A stretch of 64,000 nt of DNA from positions 36,739 through 100,738 of the forward strand of contig NZ_VYIK01000001.1 of NCBI RefSeq assembly GCF_008709575.1, read 5' to 3'. Under the pieces are notes generated by a model that had not been told where the DNA came from, did no database searches, and saw only the letters and a program-made list of their open reading frames with translations. This document shows positions 1 through 12,293 of this stretch, one piece after another; the stretch's first letter is position 1; every line of letters begins with the position of its first letter. This stretch comes from Mycobacterium sp. Lineage in GTDB: Bacteria > Actinomycetota > Actinomycetes > Mycobacteriales > Mycobacteriaceae. The translations under genes were made by a program, and so were the position numbers.

Positions 1-125
1 CCACGCCGGCATCATCGTCGTCGTCGCGGGTCATCAGCGCCGCTCCTCGATCCCGGCCACGCCGGCATCATCGTCGTCGTCGCGGGTCATCAGCGCCGCT
101 CCTCGATCCCGGCCACGCCGGCATC
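1..125. repeat. 56-bp tandem repeat (about 2.2 copies, truncated by window start), MIRU/VNTR-like
   Basis: ccacgccggcatcatcgtcgtcgtcgcgggtcatcagcgccgctcctcgatcccgg at 1-56 and 57-112, then a partial copy from 113; minus strand reads GAGGAGCGGCGCTGATGACC with overlapping stop/start. Confidence 0.9.
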
Positions 126-502
126 ACCGCACCACGGCCCCCGCGCCGGGACCGCCGCGCCACCACCGCCACGTCGGCGAAGGCCTGCCGGATGGGTGCC
201 TGGGGTTTGTGCACCGTCACTTCGGCGGCATGCACCCGGTCGTCATTCATGATGTCGTCGGCGATCGCCCCGGCAACTGTTTCGATGAGGTTGCGCGGCG
301 GACCCGAGACAATATCGGCGGCCCGCTGGGCCAGCACGGCGTAGTCATAGGTGTCCGCCAGGTCGTCGCTGGCGGCGGCGTCGAGCAGGTCGATCCACAC
401 GGTGATATCGACGACGAAGTCCTGCCCGTTGGCGCGCTCGGCGTCGAAGACCCCGTGCCGCCCGTGAATCGTCAAGCCACGCAACTCGATTCGATCAGCC
501 AT
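68..502 (-). CDS. folB: Dihydroneopterin aldolase
   Basis: [29 protein letters not shown]...; adjacent to folP/folE; 3' end runs into the tandem repeat. Confidence 0.9.
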   Translation of the reverse strand: MADRIELRGLTIHGRHGVFDAERANGQDFVVDITVWIDLLDAAASDDLADTYDYAVLAQRAADIVSGPPRNLIETVAGAIADDIMNDDRVHAAEVTVHKPQAPIRQAFADVAVVARRSRRGGRGAVMPAWPGSRSGADDPRRRR

Positions 503-1316
503 CGGCCCAAGCCTCCACGACCTTGAGCGCATCGACCGACGCCCGGACGTCGTGCACCCGCACACCCCACACTCCGTTCAGCGCAGCCAGCGCGGAGATC
601 ACCGCGGTGGCCGTCTCACGTCCGGCGGGCGGTCGCGCCACGCCGTCGGAACCAGCCAGCAACGTGCCGAGAAACTGTTTGCGGGACGCTCCCACCAGTA
701 CCGGGAAACCGGTCGAGACCAGCCGGGGCAGCGCGTGCAGCAGCGCCCAGTTATGTTGACCGGTCTTGGCAAATCCCAGGCCGGGATCGATGATCAGCTT
801 CGCCGGGTCGACGCCCGCGCTCATTGCCTCGTCGGCGCACGCGAGCAGCTCGGTGCGCACCTCGGCCACGACATCCCGATACCGCGGCACCCGGTGCGGC
901 TGGTCAGCTGCCACCGATCGCCAGTGCATCAGCACCCACGGCACTTGCGCCTCGGCCAGCAGCGGCGCCATGTGCGGATCGACCCGCCCGCCGGACACGT
1001 CGTTGACGACCTTGGCGCCACTGTCGAGCGCCGCCCGCGCCACATCCGCGTGCATGGTATCGATACTGACCGTAATACCTTCTGCCGCAAGCGCTTTGAC
1101 GACAGGAACCACGCGACCGATTTCGACGTTCGGCTCGACGCGGACGGCGCCGGGCCGGGTCGATTCGCCGCCGACGTCGATGATCGCCGCGCCCTCGGCG
1201 GCCAGCGCCAACCCGTGCTCGACGGCGCTGTCAGAGTCGCGGTAGCGTCCGCCGTCCGAAAACGAGTCGTCGGTGACGTTCACCACCCCGACGACGCGCA
1301 CACGTGTCGTGGTCAC
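495..1316 (-). CDS. folP: Dihydropteroate synthase
   Basis: [39 protein letters not shown] motifs. Confidence 0.95.
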   Translation of the reverse strand: MTTTRVRVVGVVNVTDDSFSDGGRYRDSDSAVEHGLALAAEGAAIIDVGGESTRPGAVRVEPNVEIGRVVPVVKALAAEGITVSIDTMHADVARAALDSGAKVVNDVSGGRVDPHMAPLLAEAQVPWVLMHWRSVAADQPHRVPRYRDVVAEVRTELLACADEAMSAGVDPAKLIIDPGLGFAKTGQHNWALLHALPRLVSTGFPVLVGASRKQFLGTLLAGSDGVARPPAGRETATAVISALAALNGVWGVRVHDVRASVDALKVVEAWADG

Positions 1317-1921
1317 TTGCGCAAGATCAGTTCGAGCGCCTCGGCCCGCGATGCCTGGTTAGTCTTGAACAGGCCGCGAACCGCCGAGGTGGTCGTGATC
1401 GCGCCGGGCTTGCGCACTCCGCGCATCGCCATGCACAGGTGCTCGGCCTCAATGACGACGATGACGCCGCGCGGGTCGAGTTTGCGCGTCAGGGCGTCGG
1501 CGATCTGGGAGGTGAGCCGCTCCTGCACCTGGGGGCGCTTGGCATAGAGATCTACCAGCCGGGCGATTTTGGACAGCCCGGTCACCCGGCCGTCGTTCCC
1601 GGGGATGTAGCCGACATGGGCGACACCGTGGAAAGACACCAGATGGTGCTCGCAAACGGAGTACAGCGGGATCTGTTTGACCATCACCAGCTCGTCATGC
1701 TGCTCGTCAAAGGTGGTGTTCAGCACGGTGTCGGGGTCGGTGTAGAGCCCGGCGAACATTTCCCGGTAAGCGCGAGCGACCCGCGCCGGAGTGTCCTCCA
1801 GGCCATGGCGGTCCGGATCCTCACCGACCGCGAGCAGAAGCTCCCGGATCGCGGCTTCGGCGCGCGCCTGGTCGAACACCGGTGTGCCCAGGATGGCCGT
1901 CCGGGAATTCGGCTGCACCAT
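1313..1921 (-). CDS. folE: GTP cyclohydrolase I
   Basis: [30 protein letters not shown]. Confidence 0.96.
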   Translation of the reverse strand: MVQPNSRTAILGTPVFDQARAEAAIRELLLAVGEDPDRHGLEDTPARVARAYREMFAGLYTDPDTVLNTTFDEQHDELVMVKQIPLYSVCEHHLVSFHGVAHVGYIPGNDGRVTGLSKIARLVDLYAKRPQVQERLTSQIADALTRKLDPRGVIVVIEAEHLCMAMRGVRKPGAITTTSAVRGLFKTNQASRAEALELILRK

Positions 1922-1936
1922 GAAGCCTCCGTTGTC

Positions 1937-4306
<2,370 letters not shown>

Positions 4307-4440
4307 TCATCGGCCGTGCCCGGCCAGGTCCTTCCCCGATACATGCAGCTCGAACATCTAGGCTACCGCGACGACGATTGCCAGCCCGGCCGAACCTGGA
4401 GACCTTCCCGGCGGACCCGACGTGTGCTTTGGTGAGACAC

Positions 4441-5418
4441 GTGCCAGATACCGTCCCCGTCATCGAACGCAGCGTCGACACCAACGGTGTGCTGCTGCAC
4501 ACCTGCGAAACCGGCGAACGCGGCGCCCCCGTAGTGCTGCTCGCCCATGGCTTTCCCGAACTAGCCTACTCGTGGCGACACCAGCTTCCCGCGCTGGCCA
4601 CAGCCGGATACCACGTGCTGGCCCCCGACCAGCGCGGCTACGGCCGCTCCAGCCGGCCCGACACCATCGCCGCCTACACCATCGCCGAGCTGTCGGCCGA
4701 TCTGATCGGCCTGCTCGACGACGTCGGCGCGCAGAAAGCGGTGTTTGTCGGTCACGACTGGGGTGCGGTAGTGGCGTGGAGCACCGCCCAGCTGCACCCC
4801 GACCGGGTGGCGGCCGTGGTAGGGCTGAGCGTTCCGCCGGTGCCGCGCGCCCAGACACCGCCGACGCAGGCGCTCCGCAAGACTTTCGGCGAAAATTTCT
4901 TCTACATGCTCTATTTCCAGGAGCCCGGAATCGCCGACGCCGAACTGGGCGCCGACGCGGCCACTACCCTGCGACGAATGATGGGCGGTCTGCGGCCGCC
5001 CACCGACCGGGAAGCGGCGCTGCGAATGATCCGGCCGGGTCCGCAGGGCTTCGTCGAACGGCTCGCTGAACCCGACAGCCTGCCCGACTGGATCAGCCCC
5101 GAAGAACTCGACCACTACATCGCCGAATTCACCCGCACGGGCTTCACCGGGGGTCTGAACTGGTACCGCAACCTGGACCGCAACTGGGAGATCATGGCCA
5201 ACCCGGTGGCTCCCACGATCGGGACACCCGCGCTGTTCGTCGCCGGCGCCGATGACCCCGTGCTGGGCTTCACCCGCCGCGACCGCGCTGCCGAGGTGGT
5301 GAGCGGGCCCTACCGGGAAGTGATCCTTGACGGTGCCGGCCACTGGGTGCAGCAGGAACGCCCCGAAGAGGTCAACGAGGCGCTGCTAGACTTCCTCGAC
5401 ACGTTGGCCCTGTCATGA
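4441..5418 (+). CDS. ephA: Alpha/beta hydrolase, epoxide hydrolase EphA-like
   Basis: HGFPELAYSWRHQLPALA, GHDWGAVVAW; position next to ftsH. Confidence 0.85.
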   Translation: MPDTVPVIERSVDTNGVLLHTCETGERGAPVVLLAHGFPELAYSWRHQLPALATAGYHVLAPDQRGYGRSSRPDTIAAYTIAELSADLIGLLDDVGAQKAVFVGHDWGAVVAWSTAQLHPDRVAAVVGLSVPPVPRAQTPPTQALRKTFGENFFYMLYFQEPGIADAELGADAATTLRRMMGGLRPPTDREAALRMIRPGPQGFVERLAEPDSLPDWISPEELDHYIAEFTRTGFTGGLNWYRNLDRNWEIMANPVAPTIGTPALFVAGADDPVLGFTRRDRAAEVVSGPYREVILDGAGHWVQQERPEEVNEALLDFLDTLALS

Positions 5419-6608
5419 ACCGTCCGCTGAACTTCGGTGTGTTCATCACGCCGTTTCACCCGACCGGTCAGTCTCCCACAGTGGCGCTCGAGTACGACCT
5501 GGAACGGGTGGTGGCGCTGGATCGCCTCGGGTTCGACGAAGCCTGGTTCGGCGAGCATCACTCCGGCGGCTACGAGCTGATTGCCTGCCCCGAGGTGTTC
5601 ATCGCTGCGGCAGCCGAACGGACCAAGCACATCCGCCTTGGCACCGGCGTCGTGTCGCTGCCCTACCACCACCCACTGATGGTCGCCGACCGCTGGGTGC
5701 TGCTCGACCATCTGACCCGGGGCCGGGTGATGTTCGGCGCCGGTCCCGGCGCCTTGCCGTCGGATGCCTACATGATGGGCATCGACCCGGTCGAGCAACG
5801 CCGGATGATGCAGGAATCCTTAGAGGCGATCCTGGCGTTGTTGCGGGCCGCGCCCGGTGAACGGGTTAACTGCCACTCCGACTGGTTCGCGCTGCGCGAC
5901 GCGCAGTTACACATCCGGCCCTACACCTGGCCGTACCCGGAAATCTCCACGGCGGCGATGATCTCCCCGTCCGGCCCGCGACTCGCCGGGGCGCTGGGCA
6001 CGTCGCTGCTGTCACTGTCGATGTCGGTGCCCGGCGGCTACGCCGCGCTGGAGAACGCCTGGGAGATCGTGCGCGAACAGGCCGCCAAGGCCGGACACGA
6101 CGAGCCCGACCGCGCCGGGTGGCGAGTGCTTGGCATCGTTCATCTCGCCGACAGCAAAGATCAGGCGCTCGAAGACTGCACCTATGGATTACAGGATTTC
6201 GCGAAGTACTTCGGGGCTGCCGGCTTCGTCCCGCTGGCAAATCTGGTCGAGGGTGCACAGTCACCCCGTGAGTTCGTTGAAGATTATGCAGCCAAAGGCA
6301 ATTGTTGTATCGGCACTGCGGACGACGCGATCGGCTACATCCAGGATCTGCTGGACCGCTCGGGCGGTTTCGGGACATTCTTGCTGCTCGGCCATGACTG
6401 GGCCTCACCACAGGCGACGTATCACTGTTACGAGTTGTTCGCGCGCAAAGTAATTCCGCATTTCAAGGGACAACTGGCGGCGCCGCGCGCATCGCACGAC
6501 TGGGCACGAGGTATGCGGGATCAATTATTGGGCCGAGCCGGGGAGGCGATAGTGAAGGCGATCAGCGAGCACACCGACGAACTCAAAGCCGAAAGCGAGC
6601 AGGGCTGA
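5415..6608 (+). CDS. LLM-class flavin-dependent monooxygenase
   Basis: NFGVFITPFHPTGQSP..., FDEAWFGEHHSGGYE; overlaps ephA stop. Confidence 0.88.
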   Translation: MNRPLNFGVFITPFHPTGQSPTVALEYDLERVVALDRLGFDEAWFGEHHSGGYELIACPEVFIAAAAERTKHIRLGTGVVSLPYHHPLMVADRWVLLDHLTRGRVMFGAGPGALPSDAYMMGIDPVEQRRMMQESLEAILALLRAAPGERVNCHSDWFALRDAQLHIRPYTWPYPEISTAAMISPSGPRLAGALGTSLLSLSMSVPGGYAALENAWEIVREQAAKAGHDEPDRAGWRVLGIVHLADSKDQALEDCTYGLQDFAKYFGAAGFVPLANLVEGAQSPREFVEDYAAKGNCCIGTADDAIGYIQDLLDRSGGFGTFLLLGHDWASPQATYHCYELFARKVIPHFKGQLAAPRASHDWARGMRDQLLGRAGEAIVKAISEHTDELKAESEQG

Positions 6609-7612
6609 TGCGCGCCGCGGTCCTGCGCGACGGGCGCATGGTGTGCCGCGACGACGTGCCCGATCCGGTGCCCGGCCCGGGTCAGGTGCTGGTCGCGGTA
6701 CGGGTGTGCGGAATCTGCGGGTCCGACCTGCATTTCGCTGCCCACGGCGCCGAGGTGCTGTCGCTGACCGAACAGATGGGGGGCGCCATGGGAGTCGATT
6801 TGAACCGCGACGTCTTCATGGGCCACGAGTTCAGTGCGGAAGTGCTGGAAGCCGGACCCGACACCGACACCTACCGGCCGGGAACTTTGGTCACATCCAT
6901 CCCGGTTCTCTTGTCAGACAAGGGTTTCGAACCGATCGTCTACTCCAACAGCACGGTCGGCGGCTACGCGGAGCGCATGCTGTTGGCTGCCCCGCTGCTG
7001 CTGGCGGTTCCCGACGGTCTGGACCCTCGGTTCGCCGCGCTGACCGAACCGATGGCCGTCGGTCTGCATGCCGTCAACAAGTCGGGGATTGCGCGCGACG
7101 AGCAGGCGCTGGTGTTGGGGTGCGGTCCGATAGGTATTGCCATCATTGCCGCGTTGTGCGCAAAAGGTGTGGAGTCCATTGCGGCAGCAGATTTTTCCCC
7201 GAAGAGACGCGAGTTGGCGATCACCATGGGAGCACACCAGGCGTTCGATCCCGCCCAAGGTTCCCCGTTCGACGCGGTGACGCCCCGAGTGGTTTTCGAG
7301 GCGGTAGGCGTACCCGGAATCATCGACGACGTGATGCGCAGAGTGCCGCCCGGCAGCCGCATCGTGGTCGCCGGGGTGTGCATGCAGCCCGATACCGTGC
7401 ATCCGTTTTTCGGTATCTCCAAAGAGATCAATGTCCAGTTCGTGCTGGCCTACGACCCAGCCGAATTCGCAGAGTCGCTGCACGCGATCGCCGAGGGCCG
7501 CATCGACGTTTCCCCGGTGATCACCGGGGAGGTCGGCCTGGAGGGGGTCGCTCGCGCGTTCGACGAACTGGCGGATCCCGAACGTCACTGCAAGATCCTC
7601 GTTACTCCCTAA
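6608..7612 (+). CDS. Zinc-binding alcohol dehydrogenase family protein
   Basis: CGICGSDLHF, GHEFSAEV, VLGCGPIGIAI. Confidence 0.88.
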   Translation: MRAAVLRDGRMVCRDDVPDPVPGPGQVLVAVRVCGICGSDLHFAAHGAEVLSLTEQMGGAMGVDLNRDVFMGHEFSAEVLEAGPDTDTYRPGTLVTSIPVLLSDKGFEPIVYSNSTVGGYAERMLLAAPLLLAVPDGLDPRFAALTEPMAVGLHAVNKSGIARDEQALVLGCGPIGIAIIAALCAKGVESIAAADFSPKRRELAITMGAHQAFDPAQGSPFDAVTPRVVFEAVGVPGIIDDVMRRVPPGSRIVVAGVCMQPDTVHPFFGISKEINVQFVLAYDPAEFAESLHAIAEGRIDVSPVITGEVGLEGVARAFDELADPERHCKILVTP

Positions 7613-7613
7613 A

Positions 7614-8091
7614 GTGCGGCGCGTAAATCGTGGAGAAGGAAGAGACCTTTTGTCTAGCTGCGTTACCCACAACCGCACTCGCCGCGGGGTTAACGCAGCG
7701 GTGGCGGCGGCGATGTGGATCGTCGCGGTCGCCTGCTCCTCGGCGGCGGCACCACCGGCTTCCCACTCGACACCGCGCACAGCTTCGGCGCCGGCCGGCT
7801 CGTTTCAGGTTCGGACCTTTCCCGCCGGCCCGCGCCGACTCCGGCGCCGACACTGTCTTGGTGCGACAGCCCGCCGGCACGCTATGGGTCAGCGCCACCG
7901 AGCACAACGATATTGCCCTGATCACCGGCGCATTCCGTCCCGGCGAGGCGATCACCGTCGTCACGCCGCGCGGAAAGGCCCATTATCTCGGGGAACTCAA
8001 CCTCGACAAGGGCACGATTGCGCAGCTTTCCGGACTGTCTGCGGTGATTCCGGCGGGAGGTCTGCTGATGGTGTCCCCCGATAGGAGTTAG
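7614..8091 (+). pseudogene. Small lipoprotein-like gene, apparently frameshifted
   Basis: One frame encodes MWIVAVACSSAAAPP...SFQVRTFPAGP (signal/lipobox-like), another encodes SGADTVLVRQPAGTLWVSATEHNDIALITGAF...LLMVSPDRS; switch near 7820-7850. Confidence 0.5.
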
Positions 8092-8098
8092 GCACGCG

Positions 8099-9127
8099 AT
8101 GACGGCAGCAGAACCATCGGTGGTCGAATCGCGGGTCGGCCACTACTACCAGATGGCCGACACCTATCTGGTCGGCCGTGAAAAGCTGCGCGAATACGCC
8201 CGTGCCGTGCAGGACTATCACAGCGCACACTGGGATCTCGCCGCCGCCGCGGAGCTGGGCTACCCGGATCTGGTGGCGCCGCTGACATTTACCTCGGTGC
8301 CGGGCATGGCCTGCAATCGGCGCATGTTCGAATCGGTGGTGGTCGGTTACCACACCTATGTGCAGACCGAAGAAGTCTTCGAGCAACACCGGCCGATCGT
8401 CGCCGGCGACGAGCTGTGCGTGGACGTCGAACTGTCGTCGGTGCGGCGGATCGCCGGAAGAGATCTGATCACGGTGACCAACACCTTCACCGACACCGCC
8501 GGCGAGCGGGTGCATACCCTGCACACCACCGTCGTCGGTGTCACCGCCGAGGACGTCGATCCCGCGATCACGGCGGCGGCGCAAAAAACGATGATGCACG
8601 ACGTGGACATCGCCGCGATCGGCCGATCGACCACCGCCTACGAAAAGACGGTGCGCCCGCACGGCGATGCTCGTATCGCCACCGGCGGAACCACCCGCAC
8701 ACCGGGGACACCGCTTTTCGAGGACGTCCGGGTAGGCGACGAGCTGCCGGTGCACCATTGTCGGCTATCGCGCGGTGACCTGGTTAACTACGCCGGTGTG
8801 GCCGGTGACGCCAACCCGATTCACTGGGATGAGGGCATCGCCAAGCTGGCAGGGCTGCCCGATGTGATCGCCCACGGGATGCTTACCTTGGGGTTGGGCG
8901 CCGGGTACGTCTCCGCATGGTCGGGCGACCCCGGCGCGGTGACCCGTTACGCGGTGCGGCTGTCGCAACCGGCGATCGTGTCGGCCGCCGAGGGCGCCGA
9001 TATCGAGCTCAGCGGCAAGATCAAGTCGCTGGACGCGCAAACCCGCTCCGGTGTGGTCATTGTCGCCGCGAAGTCCGGTGGGCGGAAAATCTTCGGCCTG
9101 GCCACGGTGAACATCCGCTTCCGCTGA
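8099..9127 (+). CDS. Fused MaoC-like (R)-specific hydratase/dehydratase (HadA-HadB-like)
   Basis: N-terminal DUF4442/HadA-like half plus C-terminal GDANPIHWDEGIAKLAGLPDVIAHGMLTLGL hotdog motif. Confidence 0.85.
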   Translation: MTAAEPSVVESRVGHYYQMADTYLVGREKLREYARAVQDYHSAHWDLAAAAELGYPDLVAPLTFTSVPGMACNRRMFESVVVGYHTYVQTEEVFEQHRPIVAGDELCVDVELSSVRRIAGRDLITVTNTFTDTAGERVHTLHTTVVGVTAEDVDPAITAAAQKTMMHDVDIAAIGRSTTAYEKTVRPHGDARIATGGTTRTPGTPLFEDVRVGDELPVHHCRLSRGDLVNYAGVAGDANPIHWDEGIAKLAGLPDVIAHGMLTLGLGAGYVSAWSGDPGAVTRYAVRLSQPAIVSAAEGADIELSGKIKSLDAQTRSGVVIVAAKSGGRKIFGLATVNIRFR

Positions 9128-9204
9128 CCGAGTTTCGCAGTCTGGCCGCTGGCCCGGTGGTCGTTCAGCGCGCTTGTCGACCAGGGCTCGTGCGGTTATC
9201 GCGG

Positions 9205-9660
9205 CGGCTGTGAGCACTCGACGAAGGCGTTGAGGGTGGCGATCAGCCGCATGTCTTCGACGGCGCGGGCGTTGAGCACCCCCTCGGTGCACACCAGGTA
9301 GGCCAGGTGTCCGGCGCAGGTGATCACAATGTCGAACCGGTTGCGGGAGAATAGGAAATCGGCGCTACAGGTGATGTCTTTGCCGGTGGAGGTGCCATGC
9401 TGAAGAACACCACCGCGGCTCACCGGCCCTGGAATTTGTCCACGGTCCCCACGAGCACCTCGGCGGTGTGGGTGTCGGCGGCCAGCCGCTGGCGAAGGAG
9501 GCGGACCTGTTCGTTGTAGGGGGTTACCACCATGAAATCCTCGGTGCCCAACGGGTTGACCTCGCCGTGTTGGTTGGTCCACGGGGTTGCGATCAGCCCG
9601 GCGATTTCGGCGGCGATCAGCTCGGCTTCCTGCGCGGAGCAGGTGGCCCGGCGGGTCTCA
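9205..9660 (-). pseudogene. Remnant of superfamily I (Dna2/TM0106-like) helicase C-terminus
   Basis: EDFMVVTPYNEQVRLLRQRL...VLVGTVDKFQG then, in another frame, SADFLFSRNRFDIVITCAGHLAYLVCTEGVLNARAVEDMRLIATLNAFVE. Confidence 0.75.
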
Positions 9661-9743
9661 TCAGCTGCGGATTCGCGGCGCAGAATGGTCAAGTCATCGG
9701 TAACGCCGCGCAGCAGCCGAAGAACTCGGACCTCATCGACCAC
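9651..9743 (-). pseudogene. Truncated HEPN-domain toxin N-terminus
   Basis: VVDEVRVLRLLRGVTDDLTILRRESAADETRR, overlapping the MNT stop, then abruptly joined to helicase sequence. Confidence 0.6.
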
Positions 9744-10113
9744 GACGCACCGCCTCGGCGAACTCCTTGTGCGCCCTGGTGATTTGCGGCAGTTCGTCGA
9801 GACAGATCTTGCGCGTCGTTGCTTCCCACCCCACACGTGCCGCGCGATCCGTCTCGAATAGCAGCTTCCCGCGCAGGGCGACTCTGCCCGCAAGTTCAAG
9901 GGGAGCGTTGTCGAGCACCAGCAGATCGACACCCGGGGGCACAAGCACCTCGAAGGCAGCTGGAGGCGCACCACCGAAGTACGCGGCGATATCGATGTCG
10001 GAAGTGGGCCGGGCCGTGTGCTCAGCCCGACTGCCGTGCAGGTAGGCAAACACAGCGCCGTGCCGCCGCAGCACCTCGAGAGCCTCAGCGGTTCGCGTCG
10101 CGACGTCGTCCAC
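9733..10113 (-). CDS. MNT-type nucleotidyltransferase antitoxin
   Basis: AYLHGSRAEHTARPTSDIDIAAYFG (GS..SDxD nucleotidyltransferase motif). Confidence 0.8.
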   Translation of the reverse strand: MDDVATRTAEALEVLRRHGAVFAYLHGSRAEHTARPTSDIDIAAYFGGAPPAAFEVLVPPGVDLLVLDNAPLELAGRVALRGKLLFETDRAARVGWEATTRKICLDELPQITRAHKEFAEAVRRGR

Positions 10114-10228
10114 GTGGGCAATTGTCGCACCGCCGGGGTGGCTAACCGGAACAGCGGCGCATTTGCTCGTCGCGGACAAGCCGGTGCGCTTGGGCCGCGG
10201 TGTCGGTGCCCGGCGATACGGTTGACCG

Positions 10229-11689
10229 GTGCGACATGAGGAGATCGGGGCGCTGTGCGCCGGAAGCCCGGCCTGGCGGCTGCTGCGCGCCGACAACGCG
10301 CCGCTGGTCTTGTCGTTTTTGGGCCGGGTGTTCGTCGAGGAGAACGTCCGCGACATCGCCGCATCCCAGCTGATCAGCCAGCTCGACGACGAGCTGTTCA
10401 CCCTCGGTGAGCAGCTGGGTGAACACGCTTACCCCAAATCGGCGCGGGCCTACCTCGATGATTGGTCGGCGCCGGAGTGCGGCTGGCTGCGCAAATACTA
10501 TCCACCCGGCAGCGACGAACCGCACTACGATGCCACCCCGGCGGTGGAGAAGGCCGTGGCCTGGGTGCGTGGGCTGCGAGAGCGCTCGTTCGTCGGCACC
10601 GAGTCGCGGCTCAACACCGTCTTCGAGCTGCTGCGCCAACTGGTATTCGGGTTGCAGACCGACGCCCGGACGCGCCTTGCCGAACTGGAACGCCGGCGCG
10701 CCGAGCTCGATGCCGAGATCGCCGCGGTCGCCGGCGGCGACTTCACGGTGCTGGATCCCGCCTCGGCCCGTGACCGCTATCAGCAGTTCGCCGACACCGC
10801 CCGAGGGTTGCTGGCCGACTTCCGCGAGGTCGAGGCGAACTTCCGCCGTCTCGACCGAAAGATGCGCGAGCGCATCGCCACTTGGGACGGCGCGAAGGGG
10901 CAGCTGCTCGACGACGTCGTGGGCGGGCGCAACCACATCAGCGATTCCGACCAGGGCCGCAGCTTTCAGGCGTTCTACGATCTGCTGCTCTCGCCGGGCC
11001 GCCAGCATGAGCTGACCGAGCTGCTGGACAAGGTGCACCAACTGGATCTCATCGACTCCGACACCACCCCGGAGAACACCCGGCTGCGTTTCATCCACCA
11101 CGACTGGCTCGACGCCGGTGAACGCGCCCAAGCCACGGTGCGGCAGCTATCCGAGCAGCTGAGGCGTTTTCTCGACGACCAGGTGTGGCTGGAAAACCGC
11201 CGGGTGATGGAACTGCTGCGCAGCATCGAGGCCCACGCGCTGGGCCTCCGGGATCAGCGCACCGCCGGCTTCAGCCACCAGATCGACGCCAGCGCCCCGG
11301 CGGTGCGGCTGCCGATGGAGCGTCCGCTCTACAGCAGGGCCCGCACCGTCGCGGTGGACAGCAGCGCTGTCGAGGAAGGCCGTTTCGACGGCGAGCCCGC
11401 TGCGCTGTTCGAGCAGGCCCATGTCGATCCGGAACCGCTGATTTCCTCGGTGCGCCGGGCGTTGCAACGGTGTGGTCAGGTCGGGCTGTGTGAAGTCATC
11501 GCCGAAAACCCGATCCGCCAGGGACTGGCCGAACTCGTCACCTACCTGTCACTCGACGACCACGCGTTTCGCACCGTGTTCGACGAGACCGCCAGCGACA
11601 CCGTGGAATGGACCGACCCGACCGGCCTGGTCCGCGTCGCCACGCTGCCGAGGATTATTTACGCGCGCAACGGATCACACGGAGATTGA
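10229..11689 (+). CDS. jetA: Wadjet anti-plasmid system protein JetA (DUF3375)
   Basis: RADNAPLVLSFLGRVFVEENVRDIAASQLISQLDDEL; operon with JetB/C/D. Confidence 0.88.
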   Translation: MRHEEIGALCAGSPAWRLLRADNAPLVLSFLGRVFVEENVRDIAASQLISQLDDELFTLGEQLGEHAYPKSARAYLDDWSAPECGWLRKYYPPGSDEPHYDATPAVEKAVAWVRGLRERSFVGTESRLNTVFELLRQLVFGLQTDARTRLAELERRRAELDAEIAAVAGGDFTVLDPASARDRYQQFADTARGLLADFREVEANFRRLDRKMRERIATWDGAKGQLLDDVVGGRNHISDSDQGRSFQAFYDLLLSPGRQHELTELLDKVHQLDLIDSDTTPENTRLRFIHHDWLDAGERAQATVRQLSEQLRRFLDDQVWLENRRVMELLRSIEAHALGLRDQRTAGFSHQIDASAPAVRLPMERPLYSRARTVAVDSSAVEEGRFDGEPAALFEQAHVDPEPLISSVRRALQRCGQVGLCEVIAENPIRQGLAELVTYLSLDDHAFRTVFDETASDTVEWTDPTGLVRVATLPRIIYARNGSHGD

Positions 11690-11690
11690 G

Positions 11691-12293
11691 ATGGCAACCA
11701 CGCGCACCGTGCCCCGAGACGAGCTCAGCCTGCCACTGGTGGTGACCCACCTGATGAAGGGGGTGGTCTACCGCGACACCCATGACAAGGTGTGGCAGCA
11801 CCTGGTCGCGCTGGTGCCGCGGGTCAGCGACTACGTCGCGACGATGGGGCTTGTCGTGGTGGTCGACGAGTCCGAGGGTTATGCGTTCCTGCGCTCCAAA
11901 CCCGACGATCCCGACGAAGATCGAGACATTCCCCGGCTGATCCCGCGGCACGCGTTGTCGTTTCACACCAGCCTGTTGCTGGCGCTGCTGCGCAAAAAGC
12001 TCGCCGAATCCGACGCCACCGACGACGGATACCGGGTGATCCTGAGCCGTGAGCAGATCCTCGACATGATGGTGATGTTCATGCCCACCTCCACCAACGA
12101 AGCCAAGATCACCGACAACCTCGACCGCACCATCGCCAAGGTCGTCGACCTCGGGTTCTTACGGCGAATACCTAAGCAAGACAACCAATTCGAGGTACGC
12201 CGGGTTCTCAAGGCGTTTGTCGACGGGCAGTGGCTCTCCGATTTCGACACTCACCTGGCCGAGTACGCCGCTGAGCTGGAGGCAGACCGGTGA
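11691..12293 (+). CDS. jetB: Wadjet system protein JetB (DUF4194)
   Basis: Start ATG after JetA stop; small wHTH-like kleisin-partner protein between JetA and JetC. Confidence 0.88.
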   Translation: MATTRTVPRDELSLPLVVTHLMKGVVYRDTHDKVWQHLVALVPRVSDYVATMGLVVVVDESEGYAFLRSKPDDPDEDRDIPRLIPRHALSFHTSLLLALLRKKLAESDATDDGYRVILSREQILDMMVMFMPTSTNEAKITDNLDRTIAKVVDLGFLRRIPKQDNQFEVRRVLKAFVDGQWLSDFDTHLAEYAAELEADR

